A stretch of DNA of 22,030 nt, taken from contig CAZHBA010000048.1 of the NCBI GenBank assembly GCA_964530225.1, positions 1 to 22,030 of the forward strand, in the 5' to 3' direction. Made by a program: the position numbers and the translations under genes. Shown in pieces: positions 6,732-13,727 of this stretch. Position 1 is the first letter of the stretch. Each line of letters starts with the position of its first letter. The notes below the pieces were generated by a model. It saw only the letters and a program-made list of their open reading frames with translations, ran no database searches and had not been told where the DNA came from. Origin of the DNA: CAZHBA01 sp964530225. GTDB lineage: Bacteria; Pseudomonadota; Alphaproteobacteria; UBA6615.

Positions 6732-8441
6732 ATGGCCGGTTCGGATCAAAATTCACTAACCCAATGCTATGTGAACGGCGTGTCGCAAAAGTCGCTGCTT
6801 GGCGACACCATTGGCGCGTATTTCGACAAGACGGCCGCGCGCTGGCGCAACCATGACGCACTGGTGGTGCGCCATCAGGACATAAGTTGGACCTGGGTTG
6901 AGTTGAAGGCGCGGGTTGACGATCTGGCCGCCGGGCTGATCGATCTCGGCCTTGCGCCGGGGGAGCGTATCGGCATCTGGTCGCCCAACAACATGGAATG
7001 GGCAGTCACCCAGTTTGCCACCGCCAAGGCCGGGCTAATCCTGGTCAACATCAACCCCGCTTACCGGCTCGCCGAGCTCGAATTCGCCCTCAACAAGGTC
7101 GAATGCACAGCTCTGATCACGGCAACCACGTTCAAGTCGAGCGATTATGTCGGCATGCTGCGCGAGTTGGCGCCCGAGATCGACAGCGTCGCACCGGGTG
7201 AGCTGCACGCCGAAAAACTACCGCACTTGCGCACCGTCATAAATATTGGCGGCACTGATTTCGCCGGCGTGTACATGTTCGAGGAAGTACTGGCGCGCGG
7301 GAGCGACGCCGGGCACGTGGCGGTTGAGGCGCTGGCCGGTAAACTACAGTTCGACGACCCAATCAATATTCAGTTCACAAGCGGCACCACCGGTTTGCCC
7401 AAGGGCGCCACGCTCACCCACCACAACATTCTCAACAACGGGTACTTCATTGGCGAGAAGCTCGACCTTAGCGAGGCCGACCGCCTTTGCATCCCGGTAC
7501 CGCTCTATCACACCTTCGGCATGGTCATCGGCAACCTGTCGTGCATGACCCACGGCACGGCAATGGTGTATCCGTCGGAAGCGTTCGATCCGCTGGCGAC
7601 GCTGGAGACCATCGCGGCAGAGCGCTGCACGGGCGTGCTCGGCGTACCGACCATGTTTATTGCCCAGTTGCAGCACCCCGAGTTCGACAGTTTCGATCTA
7701 TCGAGCTTGCGCACCGGCATGATGGCGGGTTCGCCATGCCCGGTCGAGGTGATGCGCGAAGTTATCGGCAAAATGAACATGGAGCAGGTGACCATCGGCT
7801 ATGGCATGACCGAGACCAGCCCGGCGTCGACGCAAACCGATCTCGACGATCCGCTCGATCGCCGCGTCGGCTCGGTCGGCCGCGTTCACCCCCATGTGGA
7901 AGCCAAGGTGGTTGATGAAGAAGGGCGCGTCGTTGCCCCTGGCACCACCGGTGAGTTCTGCGCCCGCGGCTATCACGTCATGCGCGGTTATTGGAACGAC
8001 GACGAGAAAACCGCCGAAGTGATCGACGCCGGCGGCTGGATGCACACCGGCGATCTGGCGACAATGGACGAGGAGGGCTATTTCAATATCGTCGGACGTA
8101 TCAAGGACATGGTGATCCGCGGCGGCGAGAACCTCTACCCGCGCGAGATTGAGGAATATCTCTATCGCTATTCCAAGATTGCCGATGTACAGGTGTTCGG
8201 TGTGCCTGACCCCAAATATGGCGAGGAGTTGTGCGCCTGGATTAAGCTGGCCGACGGCGAGGCCGCCGACGACGAAGAGATCCGCGAATTCTGCCAGGGC
8301 CAAATCGACCACCACAAGATCCCACGCTACATTCAGTTCGTCGATGCGTTTCCCATGACCGTGACCGGCAAGGTACAGAAATTTGTCATGCGCGATCAGG
8401 TGATTGAAGAACTCGGCCTCGACCAGGTCAAGACGGCGTGA
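6732..8441 (+). CDS. AMP-dependent acyl-CoA synthetase/ligase
   Basis: A 569-residue ANL-superfamily enzyme that activates a carboxylic acid with ATP to an acyl-adenylate and then to a CoA thioester. Motifs in order: P-loop FTSGTTGLPKG (215-225), YGMTETSP (357-364), HTGD (438-441), the hinge GRIKDMVIRGGENLYP (455-470), and the catalytic C-terminal Lys547 in TVTGKVQK. ATG 6732 follows GTGGGAGAG and is preferred. A start at 6681 would add 17 residues without a ribosome site. The sequence resembles medium-chain fatty-acyl or aryl-CoA ligases (FadD/AcsA-like), and substrate choice cannot be fixed by eye. It is transcribed divergently from the alpha/beta hydrolase, so the two probably share a control region, and it likely activates a product of the hydrolytic steps encoded nearby. 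Confidence 0.95.
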   Translation: MAGSDQNSLTQCYVNGVSQKSLLGDTIGAYFDKTAARWRNHDALVVRHQDISWTWVELKARVDDLAAGLIDLGLAPGERIGIWSPNNMEWAVTQFATAKAGLILVNINPAYRLAELEFALNKVECTALITATTFKSSDYVGMLRELAPEIDSVAPGELHAEKLPHLRTVINIGGTDFAGVYMFEEVLARGSDAGHVAVEALAGKLQFDDPINIQFTSGTTGLPKGATLTHHNILNNGYFIGEKLDLSEADRLCIPVPLYHTFGMVIGNLSCMTHGTAMVYPSEAFDPLATLETIAAERCTGVLGVPTMFIAQLQHPEFDSFDLSSLRTGMMAGSPCPVEVMREVIGKMNMEQVTIGYGMTETSPASTQTDLDDPLDRRVGSVGRVHPHVEAKVVDEEGRVVAPGTTGEFCARGYHVMRGYWNDDEKTAEVIDAGGWMHTGDLATMDEEGYFNIVGRIKDMVIRGGENLYPREIEEYLYRYSKIADVQVFGVPDPKYGEELCAWIKLADGEAADDEEIREFCQGQIDHHKIPRYIQFVDAFPMTVTGKVQKFVMRDQVIEELGLDQVKTA

Positions 8442-8633
8442 GCGACCCAAAAGCTCCCATCGAAGGACACTGAGACGACCGTTTTCCCTGCATTTTCTCG
8501 GCTGGCGCGACCTGCAGAGGATGATGGATGCAGCGGCTAGCGAGACCGGATCAAGTCGTGCTGAGTGGAGACTGTTCGCTTGTTCGGCCTGGTCTCAAAC
8601 TTAGTGTTTATTCTGGAGTTCGACGCGTAGGTC
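8442..8633. other. Convergent intergenic region, nothing recognised
   Basis: This is the 192-base gap between the 3' ends of the acyl-CoA ligase and the fumarylacetoacetase-family gene. Short frames exist, but none has a ribosome site or a family-like sequence. GAGACC and GGTCTC could pair across about 45 bases, but no T-rich terminator hairpin is visible. Confidence 0.4.
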
Positions 8634-9488
8634 TCACCCCTCGGCAATCGTATTCACCAGCGTCCCCACCCGCTCGATTTCGATCTCGCAGGCGTCGCCC
8701 GGCTGCATGAAGATTTGCGGATTGCGCGAGAAGCCAACGCCGGCCGGTGTGCCCGAGGCGATGACGTCGCCGGGCAGCAGTGGTACTAAGTTCGACACAT
8801 ATTCGATGATCGACACCACGTCGAAAATCATGTCGCAGGTGTGGGCGTCCTGTAGGGTCTCGCCGTTGAGACGGGTGGTGATGCTCAGCGTCTGAGGGTC
8901 GGGTATCTCGTTGGCGGTGACCATCCACGGACCGAAGCCGCCAGTGCCGAAGAAATTTTTGCCCGGCGTGATCTGGGTGGTGTGGAACTGCCAGTCGCGC
9001 GCGCTGGCTTCGTTAAAGCAGGCGTAGCCCGCGACGTGCTCGAGCGCGTTCTCTTTCTCGATATAGCGCCCTGGCGTGCCGATGATGACGGCAAGTTCGC
9101 ACTCGTAATCCAGTTGCGTCACCTTGGGCGAGCGCAAGATTGGCTGGTGGTGGCCGACCAGGGTCTCGGCGAAGCGCAGAAACAGAGGTGGATACTCGGT
9201 CTTTGATCGCGGCAGACCGGCATCGATCGCCTCTTGCAGATGGTCGGCATAGTTGACGCCGATGCAGAAAATGTGCGCCGGGTCGGGGATGACCGGCAGA
9301 TAGGTGATGTCGTCGAGGCCGTGGTCGGCCGCTTCGTTGGCATGAGCCGCGGCGGCTTCGATCTGCCCGTCGGCGATCAACTGGCGCAGCGAGCCGACGC
9401 CCATGCGCGCCGTCAGGTCGATGACCCCGATGTCGTTTACCAGGCCAACACGTGGTCCGGAGCCAGCGTCGAACGTTAATAATCGCAT
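8634..9488 (-). CDS. Fumarylacetoacetate hydrolase (FAH) family protein
   Basis: A 284-residue enzyme of the FAH superfamily (acylpyruvases, oxaloacetate decarboxylases, 2-keto-pentenoate hydratases and lactonases). Start is ATG 9488 after GGGAG. A TTG two codons earlier is possible but less likely. Motifs: CIGVNYADHLQE with the His83/Glu86 pair that matches the catalytic dyad of FAHD1-type enzymes, LDYECELAVIIG with metal-binding Glu129 and Glu131, GYACFNEASARDWQ, and the C-terminal PGDVIASGTPAGVG. The third metal ligand, usually Asp in NDxSxRD, is Glu160 here. Overall similarity suggests an acylpyruvase- or 2-hydroxyhepta-2,4-diene-1,7-dioate isomerase-like enzyme acting late in ring or chain degradation. 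It follows tRNA-Thr in the same direction and faces the CoA ligase. Confidence 0.92.
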   Translation of the reverse strand: MRLLTFDAGSGPRVGLVNDIGVIDLTARMGVGSLRQLIADGQIEAAAAHANEAADHGLDDITYLPVIPDPAHIFCIGVNYADHLQEAIDAGLPRSKTEYPPLFLRFAETLVGHHQPILRSPKVTQLDYECELAVIIGTPGRYIEKENALEHVAGYACFNEASARDWQFHTTQITPGKNFFGTGGFGPWMVTANEIPDPQTLSITTRLNGETLQDAHTCDMIFDVVSIIEYVSNLVPLLPGDVIASGTPAGVGFSRNPQIFMQPGDACEIEIERVGTLVNTIAEG

Positions 9489-9519
9489 CGGCAAAACTCC
9501 CGCAAAGATGAACGAAAAA

Positions 9520-9594
9520 TGGTGCCGCCGGGAGGAATCGAACCTCCGGCCCCACCCTTACCAAGGGTGTGCTCTACCCCTGAGCTACGGCGGC
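9520..9594 (-). tRNA. tRNA-Thr (anticodon GGT)
   Basis: Read on the minus strand, this folds into a complete cloverleaf. The acceptor stem GCCGCCG/CGGCGGC is perfect, the D-arm is GCTC..GAGC, the anticodon stem is CACCC/GGGTG with loop TTGGTAA (anticodon GGT, reading ACC/ACT), and the T-arm is GGAGG TTCGATT CCTCC. The discriminator is A and the CCA end is encoded (9522-9520). It is a single gene just upstream of the FAH-family gene. Confidence 0.97.
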
Positions 9595-9724
9595 ACGTGG
9601 TCGGTACATAATGGGCACGCGCGCCTTATGCCATAGGAGAGATTGGAGCGGCAATACCGCTGCCACGTCCCTTGCTATTTGCCCGTCCGGTTGATGGACT
9701 ATATTGGAGATTATTGAGGGGGCT

Positions 9725-9919
9725 ATGTTCGAACGGCTTAAACAGGAACTGGCGAGGCATCGTCAGCGGTCGTTTCTCGAAGCGGTGATGGCGGCGTGCG
9801 CGCTGATCGCGTCGGCCGGCGACGAGGTGAGCTTTTCCGAGCGCGCGTGCATAGAAAGTCTTCGAGGTTGGTCACCGGAATTTCCTGCGTCTCAGTTGCG
9901 GCGAGACAGCGTAGGATAG
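9725..9919 (+). pseudogene. Truncated TerB-like (tellurite resistance/DUF533-type) gene
   Basis: ATG 9725 follows GAGGGG and opens MFERLKQELARHRQRS then FLEAVMAACALIASAGDEVSFSERA. This is strongly like the N-terminal half of TerB-domain proteins common in alphaproteobacteria (about 140 residues). The frame then drifts into an unrelated tail and stops after 64 codons. In the next frame a fragment reading KVFEV (about 9857) resembles the LKVFDVHEAV stretch that normally follows, which suggests an internal deletion plus a frame change. The gene probably no longer makes a full TerB domain. An in-frame start at 9704 would add seven residues without support. Confidence 0.6.
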
Positions 9920-9961
9920 GCACCGACGCCACGCCAATAGTGCACAGAATATGGAGATGAA

Positions 9962-10348
9962 ATGTTAAAACTTACCAATCCGAATACGCTTTTTTCGCCA
10001 CCGAGCAATTACAGCCATATCGTCGAAATCCCTGGCGGGTCGCGGCTAGCCTTCATTTCCGGTCAGGTCGCCGTGCGAGCGGACGGCTCGACCCCGGAAG
10101 ATTTCGCTGCCCAGGTCGAACAAACCTTGGAAAACCTCACCGCGGCGCTGGCCGCCATCGACATGGAAATCACAGATCTGGTACGCCTGAATGGCTACAT
10201 CACCGCCAAGGGTGACGTCGGGATCTATCGCGATGTACGCGACTGCTGGGCGGGTGGCCACGCGGCGGCATCGACGCTGGTCGAGGTTGCCGCTTTGGCG
10301 TCGCCGGCCTGGCATGTGGAAATCGAAGCGGTGGCGGCGAAATCGTGA
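9962..10348 (+). CDS. RidA family protein (Rid subgroup without the catalytic Arg)
   Basis: A 128-residue YjgF/YER057c/UK114 (Rid) family protein, the normal length for the fold. Family landmarks are FISGQVA (31-37), QVEQTLENLTAAL (51-63), VRLNGYIT (74-81) and the C-terminal VEIEAVA (119-125). Canonical RidA hydrolyses reactive enamines and imines formed from serine or threonine by PLP enzymes, and depends on an Arg in the pattern ARSxVEV. Here the same place reads AASTLVEV, with Ser104 where the Arg belongs. It therefore fits the Rid subgroups (Rid4-7) that lack the Arg and for which imine deamination is not expected. The ATG is preceded by GGAGATGAA. The next gene starts inside its stop codon. 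Confidence 0.9.
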   Translation: MLKLTNPNTLFSPPSNYSHIVEIPGGSRLAFISGQVAVRADGSTPEDFAAQVEQTLENLTAALAAIDMEITDLVRLNGYITAKGDVGIYRDVRDCWAGGHAAASTLVEVAALASPAWHVEIEAVAAKS

Positions 10349-10521
10349 CGCCAGAAGACGGGAAACCAGTGCCGCGTACCTCTGCTAAAGCCAAGAAAAG
10401 GGCGGAGGAAAAATACGAACGCCAGGCCGTGTTGTTGCGCGCCAACTTACGCCGTCGCAACCAACAGCGGCGCGGCCAGGATGATAATGATCAGGGAGAC
10501 GGCGAAGCGGGCTCCGAATAG
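10345..10521 (+). CDS. Small basic protein of unknown function
   Basis: A 58-residue protein starting at GTG 10345 that overlaps the RidA-family stop in a GTGA arrangement, indicating translational coupling. The sequence has a Lys/Arg-rich central helix (SAKAKKRAEEKYERQ, then LLRANLRRRNQQRR) and an acidic, Gly/Asp-rich tail. Short Arg-rich proteins with a core like LRxNLxRRxxQ are, as I recall, often found just upstream of murA in alphaproteobacteria, which supports it as a real gene. No cysteine motif, signal peptide or membrane segment is seen. The function is unknown; nucleic-acid or ribosome contact is only a guess from the charge. Confidence 0.7.
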   Translation: MTPEDGKPVPRTSAKAKKRAEEKYERQAVLLRANLRRRNQQRRGQDDNDQGDGEAGSE

Positions 10522-10609
10522 GCGAATCGCCTGCTATAAAGCGTAGAACCTTTTTAACCCATCGGCTACAAACGTAGCGCCCTGGCCGGTATGTATGGAG
10601 ATAGCGACG

Positions 10610-11164
10610 ATGTCGATCATGCCGGATAGTTGGATCCGACAAATGTCGCTGGATAACGGCATGATTGAGCCGTTTGTCGACGAGCAAATGCGCGATGGGG
10701 TGATCTCCTATGGTCTGTCGTCCTACGGTTACGACGCGCGGGTGTCGCCGGAGTTCAAAATCTTCACCAATGTGGATTCCGCCACCGTCGACCCCAAAGA
10801 CTTTAAGGCGGCAAGCTTCGTCGACCGCGAAACCGATGTCTGCATTATTCCGCCCAATTCGTTCGCTCTGGCACGCACGGTCGAATATTTCCGTATTCCG
10901 CGCGATGTTTTGGTGATTTGCCTGGGTAAATCGACCTACGCGCGCTGCGGTATCATCGTCAATGTGACGCCCCTGGAGCCCGAATGGGAGGGTCATGTGA
11001 CGCTGGAGTTTTCCAACACTACGCCGCTGCCGGCCAAGGTTTACGCCAATGAGGGTGCTAGCCAGTTCCTGTTTTTGAAGGGGGAAGGGCCGCCCGAGGT
11101 GTCGTACGCCGACAAAAAGGGCAAATATATGCGCCAACAAGGCATAACTATTCCTAAATTATGA
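10610..11164 (+). CDS. dcd: dCTP deaminase
   Basis: A 184-residue cytosolic enzyme that deaminates dCTP to dUTP, the precursor for dTMP synthesis. Motifs: SIMPDSWIR at the start, YGLSSYGYDAR (34-44), GKSTYARCGI (107-116), and VTPLEPEWEGHVTLEFSN with the catalytic Glu at about residue 133. The length matches the family. ATG 10610 is chosen because MSIMPD is the usual start in alphaproteobacteria. An ATG five codons earlier (10595) precedes the GGAG at 10597-10600 and would leave it without a ribosome site. It lies between the small basic gene and murA on the same strand. Confidence 0.97.
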   Translation: MSIMPDSWIRQMSLDNGMIEPFVDEQMRDGVISYGLSSYGYDARVSPEFKIFTNVDSATVDPKDFKAASFVDRETDVCIIPPNSFALARTVEYFRIPRDVLVICLGKSTYARCGIIVNVTPLEPEWEGHVTLEFSNTTPLPAKVYANEGASQFLFLKGEGPPEVSYADKKGKYMRQQGITIPKL

Positions 11165-11241
11165 TGCGCTACTATCGTGCCGTATTCCGGCGCTATTACC
11201 GCGTTCACATTGTTTTGCAGCTCTAAGCCGACGGCGACGGT

Positions 11242-12534
11242 ATGGACAAAATTCAAATTCGTGGCGGCAGGCCCCTATCTGGCACCATTGTGGTTGGTGG
11301 CTCGAAAAACGCTTCCCTACCAGTGATGTGCGCTAGCCTGTTGACTGACGAGCCCCTAGTGCTGGGTAATGTGCCCCATCTGGCCGACATCATCACGATG
11401 GCGAATCTGCTCAGTCAGCATGGCGTGCAGGTCTCACTCGAGGGCCACGACGACAAGGAAGGCCATATCGGCCGGGTGTTATCGCTGCACGCCAAAGATC
11501 TCACCAGTACCACCGCGCCCTATGATCTGGTGCGTAAGATGCGCGCTTCGGTCTTGGTGTTGGGACCGCTGCTGGCGCGTGCCGGCGAGGCCGAGGTGTC
11601 GCTACCGGGCGGCTGCGCCATCGGCACACGGCCGGTTGATCTGCACCTGCATGGGTTGGCGCAGCTGGGCGCCCAGGTTTCGGTTGATGGCGGCTATATC
11701 CACGCCACCGCGCCGAAAGGTTTGACCGGCGCCCACATCTTGTTTCCCAAGGTTTCGGTCGGGGCGACGGAAAACCTGTTGCTCGCTGCCGTGTTGGCTA
11801 ACGGCGAGACCGTGCTTGAGAACGTTGCACGTGAGCCCGAAATCACCGACCTGGTAACCTGTCTGATCGCCATGGGCGCCGATATCGACGGCATCGGTAC
11901 AGCGACCTTGACTGTGCGCGGTGTGGGGGCCCTGCACGGCGCTCGTCATGCAATCATGCCCGACCGTATTGAAACCGGTACCTATGCCATGGCTACGGCG
12001 ATCACCGGCGGCAAGGTCGAGCTTGTCGGCGCTCGGATGGGTGACATCGAGGCGGCGGCCGAACGGCTACGTGAAGCCGGCGTTAGCATCGAGAACAAAA
12101 ACAACGGTATTCTCGTCGACCGATCCAACAGCGAACTCGTCGGCGTCGATGCCGAAACCGAACCTTTTCCGGGTTTTCCCACCGATTTACAGGCGCAGTT
12201 CATCTCGCTGATGTCGGCCTGCACAGGTACGTCCGTCGTCACCGAGACGATTTTTGAAAACCGCTTCATGCACGTACCTGAACTGCAGCGCATGGGCGCC
12301 GACATCTCTCTGCATGGTGGCTCGGCCATCGTCCGCGGTGTGCCGAAACTGACCGGAGCGCCGGTCATGGCGTCCGATCTACGGGCCAGTGCGTCGCTGG
12401 TATTAGCAGGACTGATCGCCGAGGGTGAAACGGTAGTGCGCCGTATCTATCACCTTGACCGTGGTTATGAGCGCTTGGAAGAAAAGCTTGCCGGTGTCGG
12501 CGCCGAGATCAAACGGGTGAAAGACGTAGCGTGA
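11242..12534 (+). CDS. murA: UDP-N-acetylglucosamine 1-carboxyvinyltransferase
   Basis: A 430-residue cytoplasmic enzyme that transfers enolpyruvate from PEP to UDP-GlcNAc, the first committed step of peptidoglycan synthesis. Visible features are SKNASLP with Lys22/Asn23, RKMRASVLVLGPLLAR (98-113), the fosfomycin-target Cys125 in LPGGCAIGTRPVDLH, and GFPTDLQAQ with the general-base Asp315. The length is slightly above the usual 417-420. The C-terminal region (RRIYHLDRGYERLEEKLAGVGAEIKR) is typical. Its stop overlaps the GTG of the DUF2948 gene. Cys at the active site, not Asp, predicts fosfomycin sensitivity of the enzyme. Confidence 0.98.
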   Translation: MDKIQIRGGRPLSGTIVVGGSKNASLPVMCASLLTDEPLVLGNVPHLADIITMANLLSQHGVQVSLEGHDDKEGHIGRVLSLHAKDLTSTTAPYDLVRKMRASVLVLGPLLARAGEAEVSLPGGCAIGTRPVDLHLHGLAQLGAQVSVDGGYIHATAPKGLTGAHILFPKVSVGATENLLLAAVLANGETVLENVAREPEITDLVTCLIAMGADIDGIGTATLTVRGVGALHGARHAIMPDRIETGTYAMATAITGGKVELVGARMGDIEAAAERLREAGVSIENKNNGILVDRSNSELVGVDAETEPFPGFPTDLQAQFISLMSACTGTSVVTETIFENRFMHVPELQRMGADISLHGGSAIVRGVPKLTGAPVMASDLRASASLVLAGLIAEGETVVRRIYHLDRGYERLEEKLAGVGAEIKRVKDVA

Positions 12535-12983
12535 GCAAAGACGGGGGTCTGTTGAAGCTCAAAGCGGTCGATAGCGGCGATTTGGAAGTGATTGCCGGCA
12601 TTTTGCAGGACGCTATCGTGCCGGTTCTCGATATTGCCTACGACAAAAGCGAGAGGTGCTTTATGTTCGCGGCGAACCGCTTTCGCTGGGAAAAACCCTC
12701 TGGTGGGGCGAATTCGAATATAGAACGCATCCACTGCTGTGTTTCCTTCGCCAATGTGTCGAGGATCCAGCGCAGGGGTATAGACCGCCGAAAACCGGGC
12801 ACTTTTCTTAACCTTTTGACAATTTCCCTCGAGACCCTGCCGGTCGGCGAAGGCCCGACCGTCGTGCTTACCTTTTCCGGCGATGCCGCAATTCGGCTGG
12901 AAACGACGGGTCTGCTGTGCCATCTAGAGGACTTTGGCGAACCCTGGCTGGCGCAATCGCAACCGAAACACGTCAACGATTGA
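12531..12983 (+). CDS. DUF2948 family protein
   Basis: A 150-residue protein starting at GTG 12531, which overlaps the murA stop as GTGA and implies coupled translation. The sequence (LLKLKAVDSGDLEVIAG, LQDAIVPVLDIAYD, FMFAANRFRWE, and a C-terminal LLCHLEDFGEPW) matches the DUF2948 family, which in alphaproteobacteria sits between murA and hisG. No catalytic motif, signal peptide or membrane segment is visible. The function is unknown. The stable neighbourhood suggests a housekeeping role, but that is inference only. Confidence 0.88.
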   Translation: MSKDGGLLKLKAVDSGDLEVIAGILQDAIVPVLDIAYDKSERCFMFAANRFRWEKPSGGANSNIERIHCCVSFANVSRIQRRGIDRRKPGTFLNLLTISLETLPVGEGPTVVLTFSGDAAIRLETTGLLCHLEDFGEPWLAQSQPKHVND

Positions 12984-13052
12984 GTAAGTCGGGGCTGGCA
13001 AGTTGCCGGCGCGTCATGGCGACGCCGTAACTGCGCAACCCGGAGACCTGTC

Positions 13053-13727
13053 GTGGTTGACGACGACAAGCTTATTCTTGCATTGCCCAAAGGCCGGATA
13101 CTTGCCGAAGTGATGCCGCTATTGCACCGCGCCGGGATCGAGCCCGAGTCGTCGTTTGACGACCCTGATTTTCGGGCTTTGCGCTTTACCACCACTGATC
13201 CGCGCCTGGATATTATTCGCGTGCGTTCGTTCGACGTGGCCACGTTCGTCGCCTTCGGAGCGGCGAATTTCGGCGTCGTCGGCAACGATGTGGTCATGGA
13301 ATTCGATTATCCCGAGCTCTATTCGCCGCTCGATCTTGAGGTCGGCAAGTGTCGGCTGGTAGTTGCTGCGCCCGAGGCGCTGGTGGCTGTCGACAATCCG
13401 GCACAGTGGAGCCATGTTCGGGTAGCCACTAAATATCCCAATCTGACCCAGCGCCACTTTGCCCAGCGCGGGGTCCAGGCCGAATGTATCAAGCTCAACG
13501 GAGCCATCGAACTGGCGCCCCTACTGGGGCTGAGCCGCCGCATCGTCGATCTGGTGTCGACCGGTGCGACCCTGAAGTCGAACGGCCTGGTGGAAATCGA
13601 GACCATTACTGACGTCAGCTCGCGCCTGGTGGTCAACCGGGCGTCCCTGAAAACCCGCGCGACGGCATCGGGGGCGTGGCTGGAGCGTTTCCAGGCAGCG
13701 GTTGAAGGCGGACGGGATGCTGCGTAG
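13053..13727 (+). CDS. hisG: ATP phosphoribosyltransferase catalytic subunit, short form
   Basis: A 224-residue enzyme that condenses ATP and PRPP in the first step of histidine synthesis. It starts at GTG 13053 after GGAG. Motifs: LILALPKGRI (7-16), FGVVGNDVVME (73-83), and the PRPP loop STGATLKSNGL (169-179). It lacks the roughly 80-residue C-terminal regulatory domain of long HisG, so it is the short form and should need the HisZ regulatory subunit, which is not in this window. Its last 11 bases overlap hisD, so the two are co-translated. Confidence 0.97.
   Translation: MVDDDKLILALPKGRILAEVMPLLHRAGIEPESSFDDPDFRALRFTTTDPRLDIIRVRSFDVATFVAFGAANFGVVGNDVVMEFDYPELYSPLDLEVGKCRLVVAAPEALVAVDNPAQWSHVRVATKYPNLTQRHFAQRGVQAECIKLNGAIELAPLLGLSRRIVDLVSTGATLKSNGLVEIETITDVSSRLVVNRASLKTRATASGAWLERFQAAVEGGRDAA

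Noticed and set aside
7698..8450. A 250-codon minus-strand frame inside the acyl-CoA ligase gene
   Set aside because: It is a shadow of the high-GC ligase gene, whose complete ANL motifs show that the plus strand is the coding strand.
11161..11226. A 21-codon frame (MMRYYRAVFRRYYR...) overlapping the dcd stop as ATGA
   Set aside because: Very short, dominated by Arg/Tyr, with no ribosome site of its own and no family likeness. Probably chance in the dcd-murA gap.
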